Shown: positions 50,039 to 59,935, numbered from the stretch's first letter. The stretch is 64,000 nucleotides of DNA from HLUCCA09 sp038745585 (GCA_038745585.1 JBCDLH010000015.1:1-64000); one strand, 5' to 3'. Translations and numbers: made by a program. Notes: generated by a model from the sequence alone, not told the origin.

Positions 50039-52261
50039 TTAGAAAAAGCTCTGTGGGTCGATGTCGACGGTCACGCTGATTGCGTTCGGCACGCGTACCT
50101 GGGCGAGCCAGCGGGCCAGGGCCGGCTGCAGCGGCGCCGCTTTTGGTGCCTTAACGAGCAATCGGACACGGTGCCGCCCGCGGATCCGCGCCACGGGCGC
50201 GGGCGCCGGGCCAAAGACTTGCGCGCCGACCTGAAGGAGCGGCTCGGGCGCGCGGAGGAGCGCATGCCCAAGATCGAAAACCGGCGCAAGCTCGGGCCCC
50301 GACAGGATCACCCCCGCGAGCCGCCCATAGGGCGGCATGCCCGCCGCCGCGCGCTCAGCGGCCTCGGCTTGCCAAAACGCCTCCTCCTCGCCCGACAGAA
50401 TCGCGCGAATGACCGGGTGCTCGGGCTGAAAGGTCTGAACGAGCGCCTGCCCCCGCTTTTCCGCCGTGCGCCCGGCGCGCCCGGCAACCTGGCGCATGAG
50501 CTGAAACGTGCGCTCGGCGGCGCGCAAATCCGAGCCTTGCAAGCCGAGATCGGCGTCGATCACCCCGACGAGGGACAGGAGCGGAAAGTTGTGCCCCTTG
50601 GCGACGATCTGCGTACCGATGATGAGATCCGCGCCACCCTGGGCGATCTCGCTCACCCGCGCCTTGAGCGCCCGCGCCGTCCCAAAGAGGTCGGACGACA
50701 GTATCGCGACGCGCGCCTCAGGGAAGGCCTCGGCCACCTCCTCGGCCAACCGCTCGACCCCCGGCCCGATTGGCGCGAGCTTGCCCACCACACCGCAGGC
50801 GGGGCAGGCCTCGGGGATCGGGGTCGTCTCGCCGCATTGGTGGCAGACAAGCCGCTTGAGGAAGCGGTGCTCGACCATGCGCGCATCACAATGGGCGCAG
50901 CCGATCTGGTGCCCGCAGGCGCGGCAGAGCGTGACCGGCGCATAGCCGCGCCGGTTGAGGAAGAGGAGGACCTGCTCACCGGCCTCCATTGCCGCGCGGG
51001 TGGCATCGCGGAGGGTCGGCGAGATCCAACAATTGGCGGGCATGTCCTCGGCGCGCAGGTCGATGGCGGCCATCGCGGGGAGGTCGGCGGCCCCGTGGCG
51101 CGCCATCAGATCGAGCCGACGATACTTGCCCGCCCCCGCATTCGCCCAGCTTTCCAGCGAGGGCGTCGCCGAGGCGAGCACGACCTGGGCCTCAGCGATC
51201 GAGGCGCGTAACACCGCCATATCCCGCGCGTTGTAAAGCACGCCGTCTTCCTGCTTGTAGGACGGGTCGTGCTCCTCATCGACAACGATCAAACCGAGAT
51301 CGCGAAACGGCAAAAAGAGCGCGGAGCGCGCGCCGACAACAAGCTGGGCGCCGCCCTCGGCCACCATGCGCCAGGCGCGGCGGCGTTCGGTCTGCGTCAC
51401 GCCCGAGTGCCACTCGGCAGGGCGCGCGCCAAACCGTGCCTCGACCCGTCCGAGAAATTCGCCCGTAAGCGCGATCTCCGGCAGAAGGACAAGCGCTTGC
51501 CGACCGTTCGCGAGGCAGGTGGCGACGGCTTCGAGATAGACCTCGGTCTTGCCGGAGCCCGTGACCCCACGGAGCAGTGTTGTCCCATACCGGCCGCTGC
51601 GCAAAGCGGCGCGCAATGCCTCGGCCGCCTGCACCTGATCGGGCGAGAGCGTGACGCCGGGACGTTCTGGATCGAGCCGTGGATAAGGCGCATCGCGCGG
51701 CGCGGTCCGCTCTTCGATCCAGCCGCCCTTCACCAGCCCCTTGACCACGCCGACCGAGACGCCTGCCCGCGCCGCAAGCTCGGAGGCGAGAAAGACCGCG
51801 TCGGGCTCCTCTTCAAGGACATCGAGCACCTGTGCCCTGGCCGGCGTCATGCGCGCCGGCTCGCCCGCACCCTTGGCATAGACCTTGCGCGCCCCGGGCG
51901 GGTCGCCAAGGGCAGGCGCCCGTGTGGCAAGGCGCAGCATCGCGGGCAGCGGCGTCAGCGTGTAATCGGACGCGCGCATCAGGAAGGTCCGCATGCCCTC
52001 CGCCATCGGCGGCGCCTCGAGAACGCGGGCGATGGGGCGGAGCTTTGCCCGGTCGTAGTCCCCCCCGCCCGAGGCCCAAACGACGCCGAGCACGCGTCTC
52101 GGCCCCAGCGGCACTTCGACGAAATCGCCGATGCTGCAACCCTCACGCGGGGCGCGGTAGTCGAGCAGCCGGTCGAGCGGCTCGGTCAGCGCCACCGCAA
52201 CGGCGTCCCCTTCGGCAAACTCTGTCGCGCCCGCTTCGAGCCCTGCAAAGAGATCAGCCAT
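50039..52261 (-). CDS. priA: Primosomal protein N' (replication restart helicase)
   Basis: PriA binds stalled forks and reloads the replisome. The 740-residue protein has the DNA-binding N-terminal part, a helicase core with Walker A GVTGSGKTEVYLEA and Walker B IVVDEEHDPSYKQEDG, and the paired zinc sites in CRACGHQIGCAHC and CHQCGETTPIPEACPACG. The length is normal. It converges with the glycan operon, with six bases between the stops. Confidence 0.96.
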   Translation of the reverse strand: MADLFAGLEAGATEFAEGDAVAVALTEPLDRLLDYRAPREGCSIGDFVEVPLGPRRVLGVVWASGGGDYDRAKLRPIARVLEAPPMAEGMRTFLMRASDYTLTPLPAMLRLATRAPALGDPPGARKVYAKGAGEPARMTPARAQVLDVLEEEPDAVFLASELAARAGVSVGVVKGLVKGGWIEERTAPRDAPYPRLDPERPGVTLSPDQVQAAEALRAALRSGRYGTTLLRGVTGSGKTEVYLEAVATCLANGRQALVLLPEIALTGEFLGRVEARFGARPAEWHSGVTQTERRRAWRMVAEGGAQLVVGARSALFLPFRDLGLIVVDEEHDPSYKQEDGVLYNARDMAVLRASIAEAQVVLASATPSLESWANAGAGKYRRLDLMARHGAADLPAMAAIDLRAEDMPANCWISPTLRDATRAAMEAGEQVLLFLNRRGYAPVTLCRACGHQIGCAHCDARMVEHRFLKRLVCHQCGETTPIPEACPACGVVGKLAPIGPGVERLAEEVAEAFPEARVAILSSDLFGTARALKARVSEIAQGGADLIIGTQIVAKGHNFPLLSLVGVIDADLGLQGSDLRAAERTFQLMRQVAGRAGRTAEKRGQALVQTFQPEHPVIRAILSGEEEAFWQAEAAERAAAGMPPYGRLAGVILSGPELAPVFDLGHALLRAPEPLLQVGAQVFGPAPAPVARIRGRHRVRLLVKAPKAAPLQPALARWLAQVRVPNAISVTVDIDPQSFF

Positions 52262-52431
52262 GGCGCCCGAGGCTCGCGAAGGCGACCGATCGCCTGCGAC
52301 CGGCCTCCCGCACCGGGGCTTTCCCGCCCTGGCTCCCTAAGCTATGCCCGCAGGCAGACGCCCGGGCGCGACGGGGCCCGGTCAATTGCGGCGCGGCTCT
52401 GGTCTGTCCGGTCGCCAATAGGAGGACCCCC

Positions 52432-53085
52432 ATGAAATTCTTCGCCGATACGGCCGACACCGCCGAGATCCAGGAACTCGCCGAGACCGGCCTTCTCGAC
52501 GGTGTGACGACGAATCCCTCGCTCATCATGAAATCCGGGCGCGACTTCAAGGACGTCGTCGCCGAGATCGCCGGGATCGTCGAGGGTCCCGTCTCCGCCG
52601 AGACCGTTGCGCTCGATGCCGAGGGCATGATTGCAGAAGGCCGCGAATTGGCCAAGATCGGGAGCAACATTGCGATCAAGGTGCCGCTGACGATGGCTGG
52701 CCTCAAGGCCTGCAAAACGCTCCGTGACGAGGGCAGAATGGTCAATGTGACGCTCTGCTTTTCCGCCAACCAGGCGCTGCTCGCGGCCAAGGCCGGGGCG
52801 AGCTTTATCTCGCCCTTCATCGGCCGGCTCGACGACGTCAATCTCGACGGGATGGAGCTGATCGCCGACATTCGCGAGATCTACGACAATTACGGCTTTG
52901 ACACCGAGATTCTCGCCGCTTCGATCCGGACCGTCAATCATGTGACAGAAGCCGCCAAGATTGGTGCCGATGTGGCGACCATGCCACCCGATGTTATCAA
53001 AAAGTTGAGCAAACATCCGCTTACAGATAAGGGTCTGGACGCCTTCCTCTCCGATTGGGCAAAAACGGGTCAGCGGATCCTGTGA
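52432..53085 (+). CDS. fsa: Small transaldolase/fructose-6-phosphate aldolase
   Basis: The 217-residue protein is the short class I aldolase type. It has the start MKFFADTADTAEIQELAETG, the Schiff-base Lys83 in NIAIKVPLTM, NVTLCFSANQALLAAKAGAS and FISPFIGRLDD. Proteins this short act as transaldolase in the pentose phosphate pathway or as F6P aldolase, and sequence alone does not separate the two. A GGAGGACCCCC ribosome site sets the start. Confidence 0.93.
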   Translation: MKFFADTADTAEIQELAETGLLDGVTTNPSLIMKSGRDFKDVVAEIAGIVEGPVSAETVALDAEGMIAEGRELAKIGSNIAIKVPLTMAGLKACKTLRDEGRMVNVTLCFSANQALLAAKAGASFISPFIGRLDDVNLDGMELIADIREIYDNYGFDTEILAASIRTVNHVTEAAKIGADVATMPPDVIKKLSKHPLTDKGLDAFLSDWAKTGQRIL

Positions 53086-53138
53086 CCCCAATCGGGGAAG
53101 CGTCGCAACAGAAGCCGCACGGGATGAGGTGTTTCTAA

Positions 53139-53903
53139 ATGGTACTGGGGACAGAAATGCGGACGATGGAGGGCGACGACCTGCGTGAAACCATACTTGC
53201 CGCACCCGAAAAGGTGCTCGAAGACCGCGAAGTGATGCGCGCTCTCGTGGGCGCAGAGACGGGTGCCTCCGAGGGCAAAATTGTCGATCTGCGCGGCATT
53301 GCGATGGAACGGCTCGAAAGCCGTCTCGACCGGCTCGAGGACACCCACCGTTCGGTCATCGCCGCCGCCTATGAGAACCTCGCCGGCACAAACCAGGTCC
53401 ACCGCGCGATCCTGGCGATGCTCGACCCGACCGAGTTCGAGCCGTTCCTGCGCAATCTGGGCACCGAGGTCGCCGCGATCCTGCGGGTCGACGTCATCCG
53501 CCTGGTCCTCGAAAGCCCCCAGGCCGCCTCCGCCGCACAAATCGAACAGCGGCTTGGCGATGTCCTGGTCGTGCGCCCGCCTGGCTTTATTGACACCTAT
53601 ATCGATGCGGGCCGTGAGGGCATGCCCGCGCGCACCGTCACGCTGCGCCAGGCCTCGCCCACCGTCGCCCCCTCGCCCCACCGGACGACGCAGATCGGCC
53701 GCTCGCGCACGCCCTATGGCGAGCATGCCTCCTGGGTTGCGTCCGAGGCGCTCATTCGGCTCGATTTCGGTCCGGGCCGGCAGGCAGGCATGCTCGCCAT
53801 GGGTGCCGAAGACCCACATCAATTCAAGCCTGCGCAGGGGACCGACCTTTTGTCGTTTTTCGGCGGGATCTTCGAGCGGCAGATGCGGCGCTGGCTGAGC
53901 TGA
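53139..53903 (+). CDS. DUF484 family protein
   Basis: The 254-residue protein has the DUF484 pattern: ETILAAPEKVLEDREVMRALV, VDLRGIAMERLESRLDRL and THRSVIAAAYENLAGTNQVHRA, then a GAF-like C-terminal part ending FGGIFERQMRRWLS. DUF484 genes usually precede xerC, as here. A GAGGTG ribosome site seven bases before 53139 supports this start. The function is unknown. Confidence 0.92.
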   Translation: MVLGTEMRTMEGDDLRETILAAPEKVLEDREVMRALVGAETGASEGKIVDLRGIAMERLESRLDRLEDTHRSVIAAAYENLAGTNQVHRAILAMLDPTEFEPFLRNLGTEVAAILRVDVIRLVLESPQAASAAQIEQRLGDVLVVRPPGFIDTYIDAGREGMPARTVTLRQASPTVAPSPHRTTQIGRSRTPYGEHASWVASEALIRLDFGPGRQAGMLAMGAEDPHQFKPAQGTDLLSFFGGIFERQMRRWLS

Positions 53904-53965
53904 CGCTCCATATCACGCCTGCGCTGCGCGATGCGTCCGAACGCTGGCAGGCGCATCTGCGCGGG

Positions 53966-54835
53966 GTGGAGGGGCGCGCGCCGGCGACGGTCGAGGCCTA
54001 TGCGACCGATCTGCGCGGCTTTCTTCAGTTTCTGACGCGCCATCTTGGCGGCGCGCCCGGACCTTCAGCCCTCGCGCGCTTGGCGCAGCCCGATATGCGC
54101 GCCTGGATGGCCGACGAGCGAGCGCGCGGCCAGAGCGCGCGGTCCCTCGGCCGAGCCCTTTCCGCCGTTAAGGGTTTCGCACGGTGGCTGGCCGACCATG
54201 ACGAGGTCGAGGTCACCGCGATCCTGGCGACCCGCACGCCCCGTGCCCCGCGCAAGCTGCCCCGCCCGCTGTCGGTCGACGCCGCGCGTCAGCTCCTCGC
54301 GACCGCGCCCGAAAACGCCAGCGCCCCTTGGATCGCCGCCCGCGATGCCGCTATCCTGACCTTGCTCTATGGGTGCGGTCTGCGCGTCTCCGAGGCCCTC
54401 GGCCTCAGCGCCGCGGCTCTGCCCCTCGGCCAGAGCCTGCGGATCCGCGGCAAGGGCGACAAGGAACGCCTCGTGCCTCTCATCGCCCCTGCCCGCAACG
54501 CCGTCGCGGCCTATGTTGAGATCTGTCCTCACCCGCTGACCAGCGACACGCCGCTCTTTCGCGGCGCCCGCGGCGGCGCCCTCAATCCGCGCCTTGTTCG
54601 CCAGATGACCGAGCGCGCCCGGCATCAGCTCGGCCTCCCCGCCTCCGCCACGCCCCACGCCCTGCGCCACTCCTTTGCAACCCATCTCCTTGAAGCGGGC
54701 GGCGATCTCCGTGCGATCCAAGAGCTCCTGGGCCACGCCTCTCTCTCGACGACGGAAGGCTACACCGCCGTCGACACTGCCCGCCTGATGGAGATCTATA
54801 GCGCCGCCCATCCCGCCGCGCGCCCCAGGATCTAA
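53966..54835 (+). CDS. xerC: Tyrosine recombinase XerC
   Basis: XerC with XerD resolves chromosome dimers at dif. The protein has the catalytic residues of the family: Arg in GCGLRVSEALG, Lys in GKGDKERLVP, HALRHSFATHLLE, LGHASLSTTEGYT with the His and the nucleophile Tyr. From the GTG at 53966 it is 289 residues but lacks the first core-binding helix. The frame stays open upstream (ERWQAHLRGVEGRAP), so translation probably begins earlier, perhaps at the CTG overlapping the DUF484 stop (53900). It is coupled to DUF484. Confidence 0.9.
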   Translation: MEGRAPATVEAYATDLRGFLQFLTRHLGGAPGPSALARLAQPDMRAWMADERARGQSARSLGRALSAVKGFARWLADHDEVEVTAILATRTPRAPRKLPRPLSVDAARQLLATAPENASAPWIAARDAAILTLLYGCGLRVSEALGLSAAALPLGQSLRIRGKGDKERLVPLIAPARNAVAAYVEICPHPLTSDTPLFRGARGGALNPRLVRQMTERARHQLGLPASATPHALRHSFATHLLEAGGDLRAIQELLGHASLSTTEGYTAVDTARLMEIYSAAHPAARPRI

Positions 54836-54872
54836 AACCTGGACATCGGCTGGGCCCGTTACATCGCCTCGC

Positions 54873-54906
54873 CCTTCTTTGGGCCCCAAATATCCTCGCC
54901 GAAGAC
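54873..54906 (-). repeat. Intergenic repeat, copy 4 (minus orientation)
   Basis: On the minus strand it reads CTTCGGCGAGGATATTTGG then GGCCCAAAGAAGG. It is nearly the same as copy 2. It lies between xerC and pcs. Confidence 0.6.
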
Positions 54907-54973
54907 CTCCCAGCCCTGCGCTCGCGCAACTTCAAGGTTTGCGCTCCTGCCACGCTTCGTCCATGACAGAACG

Positions 54974-55678
54974 ATGACGCCGCACATCCGTGCCTATTCG
55001 GTCCATTTGCTCACGGCGACGGGGGCCATCTTCGCCATGCTCGCCATGCTCGAGGCAAGCCAAGGAGATTGGCCGATGATGTTCGTCTGGCTCGTGGTCG
55101 CCTTCGCGGTCGACGGGGTCGACGGGCCGCTGGCGCGCAAATATGGCGTCTCGGAGAACGCGCCCGAGGTCGACGGCGCGCTCTTGGACCTGATTATCGA
55201 CTACTTAACCTACGTCTTTATCCCGGCCTACGCGCTCTTTCAGTCCGATCTTTTGCCCGGCTGGCCCGGGTGGCTCGCGCTCCTGGCCATCGTCTTTGCA
55301 TCAGCGATTTACTTTGCCGATACTCGCATGAAGACCAAGGACAATTCGTTTTCGGGCTTTCCCGGCTGCTGGAACATGCTGGTGATCGTGCTCTTTGCGG
55401 TCGCGCCGCCGCCCCTTGTTTCGCTTGCGCTCGTGCTCCTCTTGGCTGTCACGATGTTCACCGATCTGAAGTTCATCCATCCGGTGCGCACCGAGCGTTG
55501 GCGCGCCGTCTCGCTGCCCGTCGCCATCGCGTGGACGATCTTTGCCGCCTGGGCCGCATGGGTCGAGTTCGACCCGCAAAGCTGGGCGCAATGGGGTCTC
55601 GTGGCCACGTCGCTTTATCTCGCGCTTGCCGGTATCGTTCAACAGCTTCTGCCGCGCGAGCCCGCGACACTGTCCTGA
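54974..55678 (+). CDS. pcs: Phosphatidylcholine synthase
   Basis: Pcs joins choline and CDP-diacylglycerol to phosphatidylcholine in one step at the inner membrane, a pathway typical of Alphaproteobacteria. The 234-residue protein has about seven or eight membrane helices and the CDP-alcohol phosphotransferase motif in its Pcs form: DGVDGPLAR (from Asp47), DGAL and LDLIID (Asp72, Asp76). The length fits the family. Supply of choline must come from uptake. Confidence 0.9.
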   Translation: MTPHIRAYSVHLLTATGAIFAMLAMLEASQGDWPMMFVWLVVAFAVDGVDGPLARKYGVSENAPEVDGALLDLIIDYLTYVFIPAYALFQSDLLPGWPGWLALLAIVFASAIYFADTRMKTKDNSFSGFPGCWNMLVIVLFAVAPPPLVSLALVLLLAVTMFTDLKFIHPVRTERWRAVSLPVAIAWTIFAAWAAWVEFDPQSWAQWGLVATSLYLALAGIVQQLLPREPATLS

Positions 55679-55750
55679 TCCGACATCGCTCGGGTATGCG
55701 CCAGTGCTGGAGCATCACCTAAGGAACGATCGCCAAACCATAGCGACTTA

Positions 55751-55999
55751 TCAATTTTTAGGCAGACCGAGGCGGATCGGCCCGCGTGCCGCAATCGGAT
55801 CGACCGGCGCGCCCTTTTGAAAAGCCTGCATCGTGCCCTGCGCCTGCATCCTGCCCGCGACCCGGCGCAGCTCCGGCATAAGCGGGCGCCAATCCGCGGC
55901 GAGAGCACGGGCAACCTCGGAGGGGCAAAACGTCTTACCGGCGCCCCTGGCCTGCGCGAGCGCAGCGAGCGCCCCCTCGATATCATGATCGGAGATCAT
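55751..55999 (-). CDS. DUF3253 domain protein
   Basis: The 82-residue protein is a small helical domain with KTFCPSEVARALAADWRPLM, RVAGRMQAQGTMQAFQKG and a final GPIRLGLPK. This matches DUF3253, which has a winged-helix-like fold of unknown role. The start at 55999 is preferred; an in-frame upstream extension reads as non-coding. It follows ileS on the same strand, after a strong hairpin. Confidence 0.8.
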   Translation of the reverse strand: MISDHDIEGALAALAQARGAGKTFCPSEVARALAADWRPLMPELRRVAGRMQAQGTMQAFQKGAPVDPIAARGPIRLGLPKN

Positions 56000-56035
56000 G
56001 CCCCCATTGGTGCAGCCGCGACGAAGGCGCGGCCC

Positions 56036-56066
56036 GGATCGCCCGGCCCAACGGGTCGGGCGATCC
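56036..56066 (-). terminator. 10-bp perfect hairpin after ileS
   Basis: GGATCGCCCG and CGGGCGATCC pair fully around an 11-base loop, three bases after the ileS stop. No T-tract follows. It may end most ileS transcripts before the DUF3253 gene. Confidence 0.5.
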
Positions 56067-56069
56067 CCC

Positions 56070-59069
56070 TCAGCCGAGGACCGCGTTGCATCGCGCGCAG
56101 GTCCCGGGATGGCGATGGGTGCCGACATCGGGAAGGACTTTCCAGCAGCGCTGACACTTCGCGCCCTCGGCCCGGGCAAAGACGACGGCCACGCCCCCTA
56201 CATCTGCAAGCGTAAAGGCCTCTTCCGGCGCCGGATCCGTCGAGATCGTCACGTCCGAGGTGATGCAGAGATCGGCAAAGGCCGCACGGTCGATCAGCGC
56301 CGCGGTCTCTCGGTCGACATAGACATGGGGCGCGGCTTCGAGCGACGCGCCGATGACGCCGTCCTGCCGCGCGACCTCTAGCGCCCCGGTGACCACCCGG
56401 CGCACGTTGCGCAAGATCTCTGCCTTGGCCGCAAGCGCCTCGTCGCGCCAGTCCTCGGGCGTCGCGGGCATGTCCTGCAGATGCACCGACGAGCCGGCGC
56501 CGGGAAAGCGCTCCAGCCACACCTCCTCCATCGTGAATACGAGGATCGGCGCGAGCCACGTCACCAGGCGGTGATAGAGCGCGTCGAGCACCGTGAGGCA
56601 CGCGCGCCGCCGCACCGAACCCGCCCCATCGCAATAGAGCGCATCCTTGCGCACATCGAAGTAGTACGCCGATAGGTTAACCGTCGCGAAGGTGAAGACG
56701 CTCTGCCAAACGCCTTGAAAGTCATAGCCGTTGTACTTTTCGCGCACCTCCTGGTCGATCTCGGCCACGCGGTGTAGCACGGCGCGCTCCAACTCAGGCA
56801 TCTCGGCCAGGGGCACGGCATCTGCCGGGTCATAGCCATCGAGCGCGCCCAAGAGGAAGCGCATCGTATTGCGCAGACGGCGATAGCTGTCGGCGACGCC
56901 CTTGAGGATTTCCGGCCCGATGCGCTGGTCGGCGGTATAGTCCGACTGCGCCACCCACAGCCGCAGGATATCCGCGCCGTATTGCTTGACGACCTGGTCT
57001 GGCAGGATCGTATTGCCGAGCGACTTGGACATCTTCATGCCCTTCTCGTCGAGTGTGAAGCCGTGGGTCAGCACCCCGCGATAGGGGGCGCGGCCCCGCG
57101 TGCCGCAGGCCTGCAACATCGAAGAGTGAAACCATCCCCGGTGCTGGTCGGTCCCTTCGAGATAGAGGTCGGCGAGCCCGTCTGCGCTGCCGTCGTCGCG
57201 GTCGCGCAAGACAAAGGCATGGGTCGAGCCGCTGTCGAACCAGACATCGAGGATGTCAAAGACCTGCTCGTACTGCTCGGGGTCGTAATCGTTGCCTAGA
57301 AACCGCGCTTTTGCGCCCTCCGCATACCAGGCATCGGCCCCCTCGGCCTCTATCGCGGCCACGACCCGGGCATTGACCCTCGGGTCGCGGAGCAGAAAGT
57401 CCGGGTCGTCGGGCTTGGCGCCTCTCTTGACAAAGCAGGTCAGCGGCACGCCCCAAGCCCGCTGCCGGGAGAGGACCCAGTCGGGCCGCGCGTCGATCAT
57501 CGAATAAAGGCGGTTGCGTCCCGTTTGCGGTGTCCAGGTGACAAGCTCGTCAATCGACCGAAGCGCCCGCGTCCGGATCGTATCGCCATACGCTCCCATC
57601 CCGTCCTCAAGCGGACGGTCGATCGCGGCAAACCATTGCGGCGTGTTGCGAAAGATGAGCGGCGCTTTGGAACGCCAAGAATGCGGGTAGGAATGCTTGA
57701 GCCGGCCACGTGCCACGAGGGCCCCTGCGGCAACCAATGTGTCGATGACCCGGGTGTTGGCGTCGCCTTCCTTGCCCTTGTGGTTAAAGATCCGCGCCCC
57801 GCCGAAAAGCGGCAGGTCCGGCCGAAAGGACCCGTCTTCCAGGACGTTGTAGGTCATCGGCAGGCCGTGTTTGACGCCGAGGACATAGTCGTCGGCCCCG
57901 TGCGACGGCGCGGTGTGGACAAAGCCGGTGCCGGCCTCGTCGGTCACGTGATCCCCCGGCAGCATCGGCACGTCATAGTCCCACTCGCCCGCGCCGTCCG
58001 CGACGCCGCGCAGCGGGTGCGCCATGGCGAGGGACGAGAGCTCGTCGGCCGACACGTGCCGCACGCGGTGCCACTGCCCGTCTTCGAGGCGCGCGCGAGT
58101 CATGACGTCCTCGGCCAGCGCATCGGCCACCAGATACCGGTCGCCGACCGCGGCCCAGCATTCGTCCGGCGTGGCGGTGACCTCGTAGAGGCCATAGGAC
58201 AGCTCGGGGTTGAACGCGACGGCCCGGTTCTGCGGGATCGTCCAAGGCGTCGTCGTCCAGATCAGCACCGACGCACTGTCGAGATCGCCAAGTGCGTCGA
58301 CGCGGCCCGATGTCAGGCCCTCACCCGTTTCAAGCGGATCGGTTCGCGTCTCCGAGAGGATCGGAAACTTTGCCCAAATCGTGTGGCTCTGGTGTTCGTG
58401 GTACTCGACCTCGGCCTCGGCCAAGGCTGTTTTTTCGACGACAGACCACATCACCGGCTTTGAGCCCTGATAGAGCGTGCCGTTCATCAGGAACGTCATG
58501 AATTCCGACGCGATCACCGCTTCGGCGTGGTAATCCATAGTCAGGTACGGTCGGTCCCAGGCGCCAGTAACACCCAAGCGTTTGAATTCGCTGCGCTGCA
58601 CGTCGATCCAGCTTTCCGCGAAGGCGCGGCACTCGCGGCGCAGCTCCAAAACCGGCACGGCGTCCTTGTCTTTGCCCTTGGCGCGGTACTTCTCTTCGAT
58701 CTTCCACTCGATGGGCAGGCCGTGGCAATCCCAACCGGGGATGTATCGTGCATCGCGCCCCATCATCTGTTGGGACCGCACGACCATGTCTTTCAGAACC
58801 TTGTTCAGCGCGTGACCGATATGGAGGTGCCCGTTGGCGTAGGGCGGGCCATCATGGAGGATGAAGGGCGCCCGGCCATCAGCCTTTTCGCGCAGACGGT
58901 CGTAGACGCCGATCTCCTCCCAGCGCGCCAGCCAGCCGGATTCGCGCTTTGGCAGACCGGCGCGCATCGGAAAGTCTGTGCGGGGCAGGAACAGCGTCTC
59001 TTTGTAATCGGGCGCTTCGGTATCGGCGGGCGCGTCGGTCGATGTCGGGGCGGTCGTGTCGGCGCACAT
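56070..59069 (-). CDS. ileS: Isoleucyl-tRNA synthetase
   Basis: IleS charges tRNA-Ile and edits valine. The 999-residue protein has the HIGH motif in YANGHLHIGHALN, the editing domain, the KMSKS motif in KGMKMSKSLGNT, and a C-terminal zinc finger with CQRCWK and CARCN. The ATG at 59069 is chosen because AAGGA lies nine bases before it; a TTG three codons upstream is in frame. A short tandem repeat lies in its leader. Confidence 0.97.
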   Translation of the reverse strand: MCADTTAPTSTDAPADTEAPDYKETLFLPRTDFPMRAGLPKRESGWLARWEEIGVYDRLREKADGRAPFILHDGPPYANGHLHIGHALNKVLKDMVVRSQQMMGRDARYIPGWDCHGLPIEWKIEEKYRAKGKDKDAVPVLELRRECRAFAESWIDVQRSEFKRLGVTGAWDRPYLTMDYHAEAVIASEFMTFLMNGTLYQGSKPVMWSVVEKTALAEAEVEYHEHQSHTIWAKFPILSETRTDPLETGEGLTSGRVDALGDLDSASVLIWTTTPWTIPQNRAVAFNPELSYGLYEVTATPDECWAAVGDRYLVADALAEDVMTRARLEDGQWHRVRHVSADELSSLAMAHPLRGVADGAGEWDYDVPMLPGDHVTDEAGTGFVHTAPSHGADDYVLGVKHGLPMTYNVLEDGSFRPDLPLFGGARIFNHKGKEGDANTRVIDTLVAAGALVARGRLKHSYPHSWRSKAPLIFRNTPQWFAAIDRPLEDGMGAYGDTIRTRALRSIDELVTWTPQTGRNRLYSMIDARPDWVLSRQRAWGVPLTCFVKRGAKPDDPDFLLRDPRVNARVVAAIEAEGADAWYAEGAKARFLGNDYDPEQYEQVFDILDVWFDSGSTHAFVLRDRDDGSADGLADLYLEGTDQHRGWFHSSMLQACGTRGRAPYRGVLTHGFTLDEKGMKMSKSLGNTILPDQVVKQYGADILRLWVAQSDYTADQRIGPEILKGVADSYRRLRNTMRFLLGALDGYDPADAVPLAEMPELERAVLHRVAEIDQEVREKYNGYDFQGVWQSVFTFATVNLSAYYFDVRKDALYCDGAGSVRRRACLTVLDALYHRLVTWLAPILVFTMEEVWLERFPGAGSSVHLQDMPATPEDWRDEALAAKAEILRNVRRVVTGALEVARQDGVIGASLEAAPHVYVDRETAALIDRAAFADLCITSDVTISTDPAPEEAFTLADVGGVAVVFARAEGAKCQRCWKVLPDVGTHRHPGTCARCNAVLG

Positions 59070-59082
59070 CTTTGGCAATCCT

Positions 59083-59134
59083 TGTCGGAGTAGCTGATGT
59101 CGGAGTAGATGATGTCGGAGCAGCTAATGTCGGA
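59083..59134. repeat. 15-bp tandem repeat upstream of ileS
   Basis: Three units of the form TGTCGGAGTAGCTGA (one or two changes each) and a partial fourth lie 14 bases before the ileS start. The interval 59070-59360 holds no gene. Confidence 0.75.
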
Positions 59135-59360
59135 AGGCGGCGCGCAGGTGCAGGCGCCTTGGCCCGACGCCCCGTCCGGCGGCGATGCCTCAGGGCGCCG
59201 GGCGGCTAATCACAAAGAGCGTAATCCCGAGCGTCATTCTCGGCGGTATAGTGCCGCCGTCCCGCGCCGACAAGGGCGGGCAGCGCTGGCGAGGGCAAAC
59301 GGCCATACAAGCGGTCCGCAAGAACGCCGCCGAAGTGCCAGTGGACTAAGGAGAGCCCCT

Positions 59361-59783
59361 ATGGAATTTGGCGGAGCAAAGCTTGCGATCCTTCACGGAG
59401 GTGAGGTCCTCACACTGCTCCGCGACGATCGCCCCGACATTCCCTACCCCAATCACTGGGACCTCCCAGGGGGCGGACGGGAGGGGCGCGAAACGCCCGA
59501 AGACTGCGTCCTGCGAGAGACCTCGGAGGAGATGTCCATAACGCTCCACCCATCCGATTTGATCTGGGCGCACGCCTATCCGGCGGCAGCGCCTGGGGCG
59601 CCTCCAAATTGGTTTTTCGTCTCAAAGCCAAGCCCATCCGCGCTGCGGGGCATACGGCTCGGAGACGAAGGCCAAGCCTGGCGATGGGCGCCGATCGCGG
59701 AGTTCCTGTCGAACCCAACGGCCGTGCCGCGCCTCAAGATCCGGCTCGACGACTACCTGCGCGCCACAGCAAACCCGGGTTGA
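59361..59783 (+). CDS. NUDIX hydrolase
   Basis: The 140-residue protein has the NUDIX box from Gly38: GGREGRE, then REtsEE (E44, R52-E53, E56-E57), which binds metal and pyrophosphate. NUDIX enzymes cleave nucleoside diphosphates linked to another group; the substrate here is unknown. The WDLPGGG start of the box and the RWAPIAEFL end fit well. An AAGGAGAGC ribosome site fixes the start. Confidence 0.9.
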   Translation: MEFGGAKLAILHGGEVLTLLRDDRPDIPYPNHWDLPGGGREGRETPEDCVLRETSEEMSITLHPSDLIWAHAYPAAAPGAPPNWFFVSKPSPSALRGIRLGDEGQAWRWAPIAEFLSNPTAVPRLKIRLDDYLRATANPG

Positions 59784-59935
59784 CGGGATGTCTCCGCCTC
59801 GAGTGATGCAAAATGGGCACAGATCCGTGCGCTGCACGCAACAATGCGATAGGATGTATCTTTGTTGCTTTGCGGTCGGCGAGAATCCGCCTAGACGAGC
59901 GGTGTGGTAAGCGGTTGTTGGTCTGGGGAAGTGCC

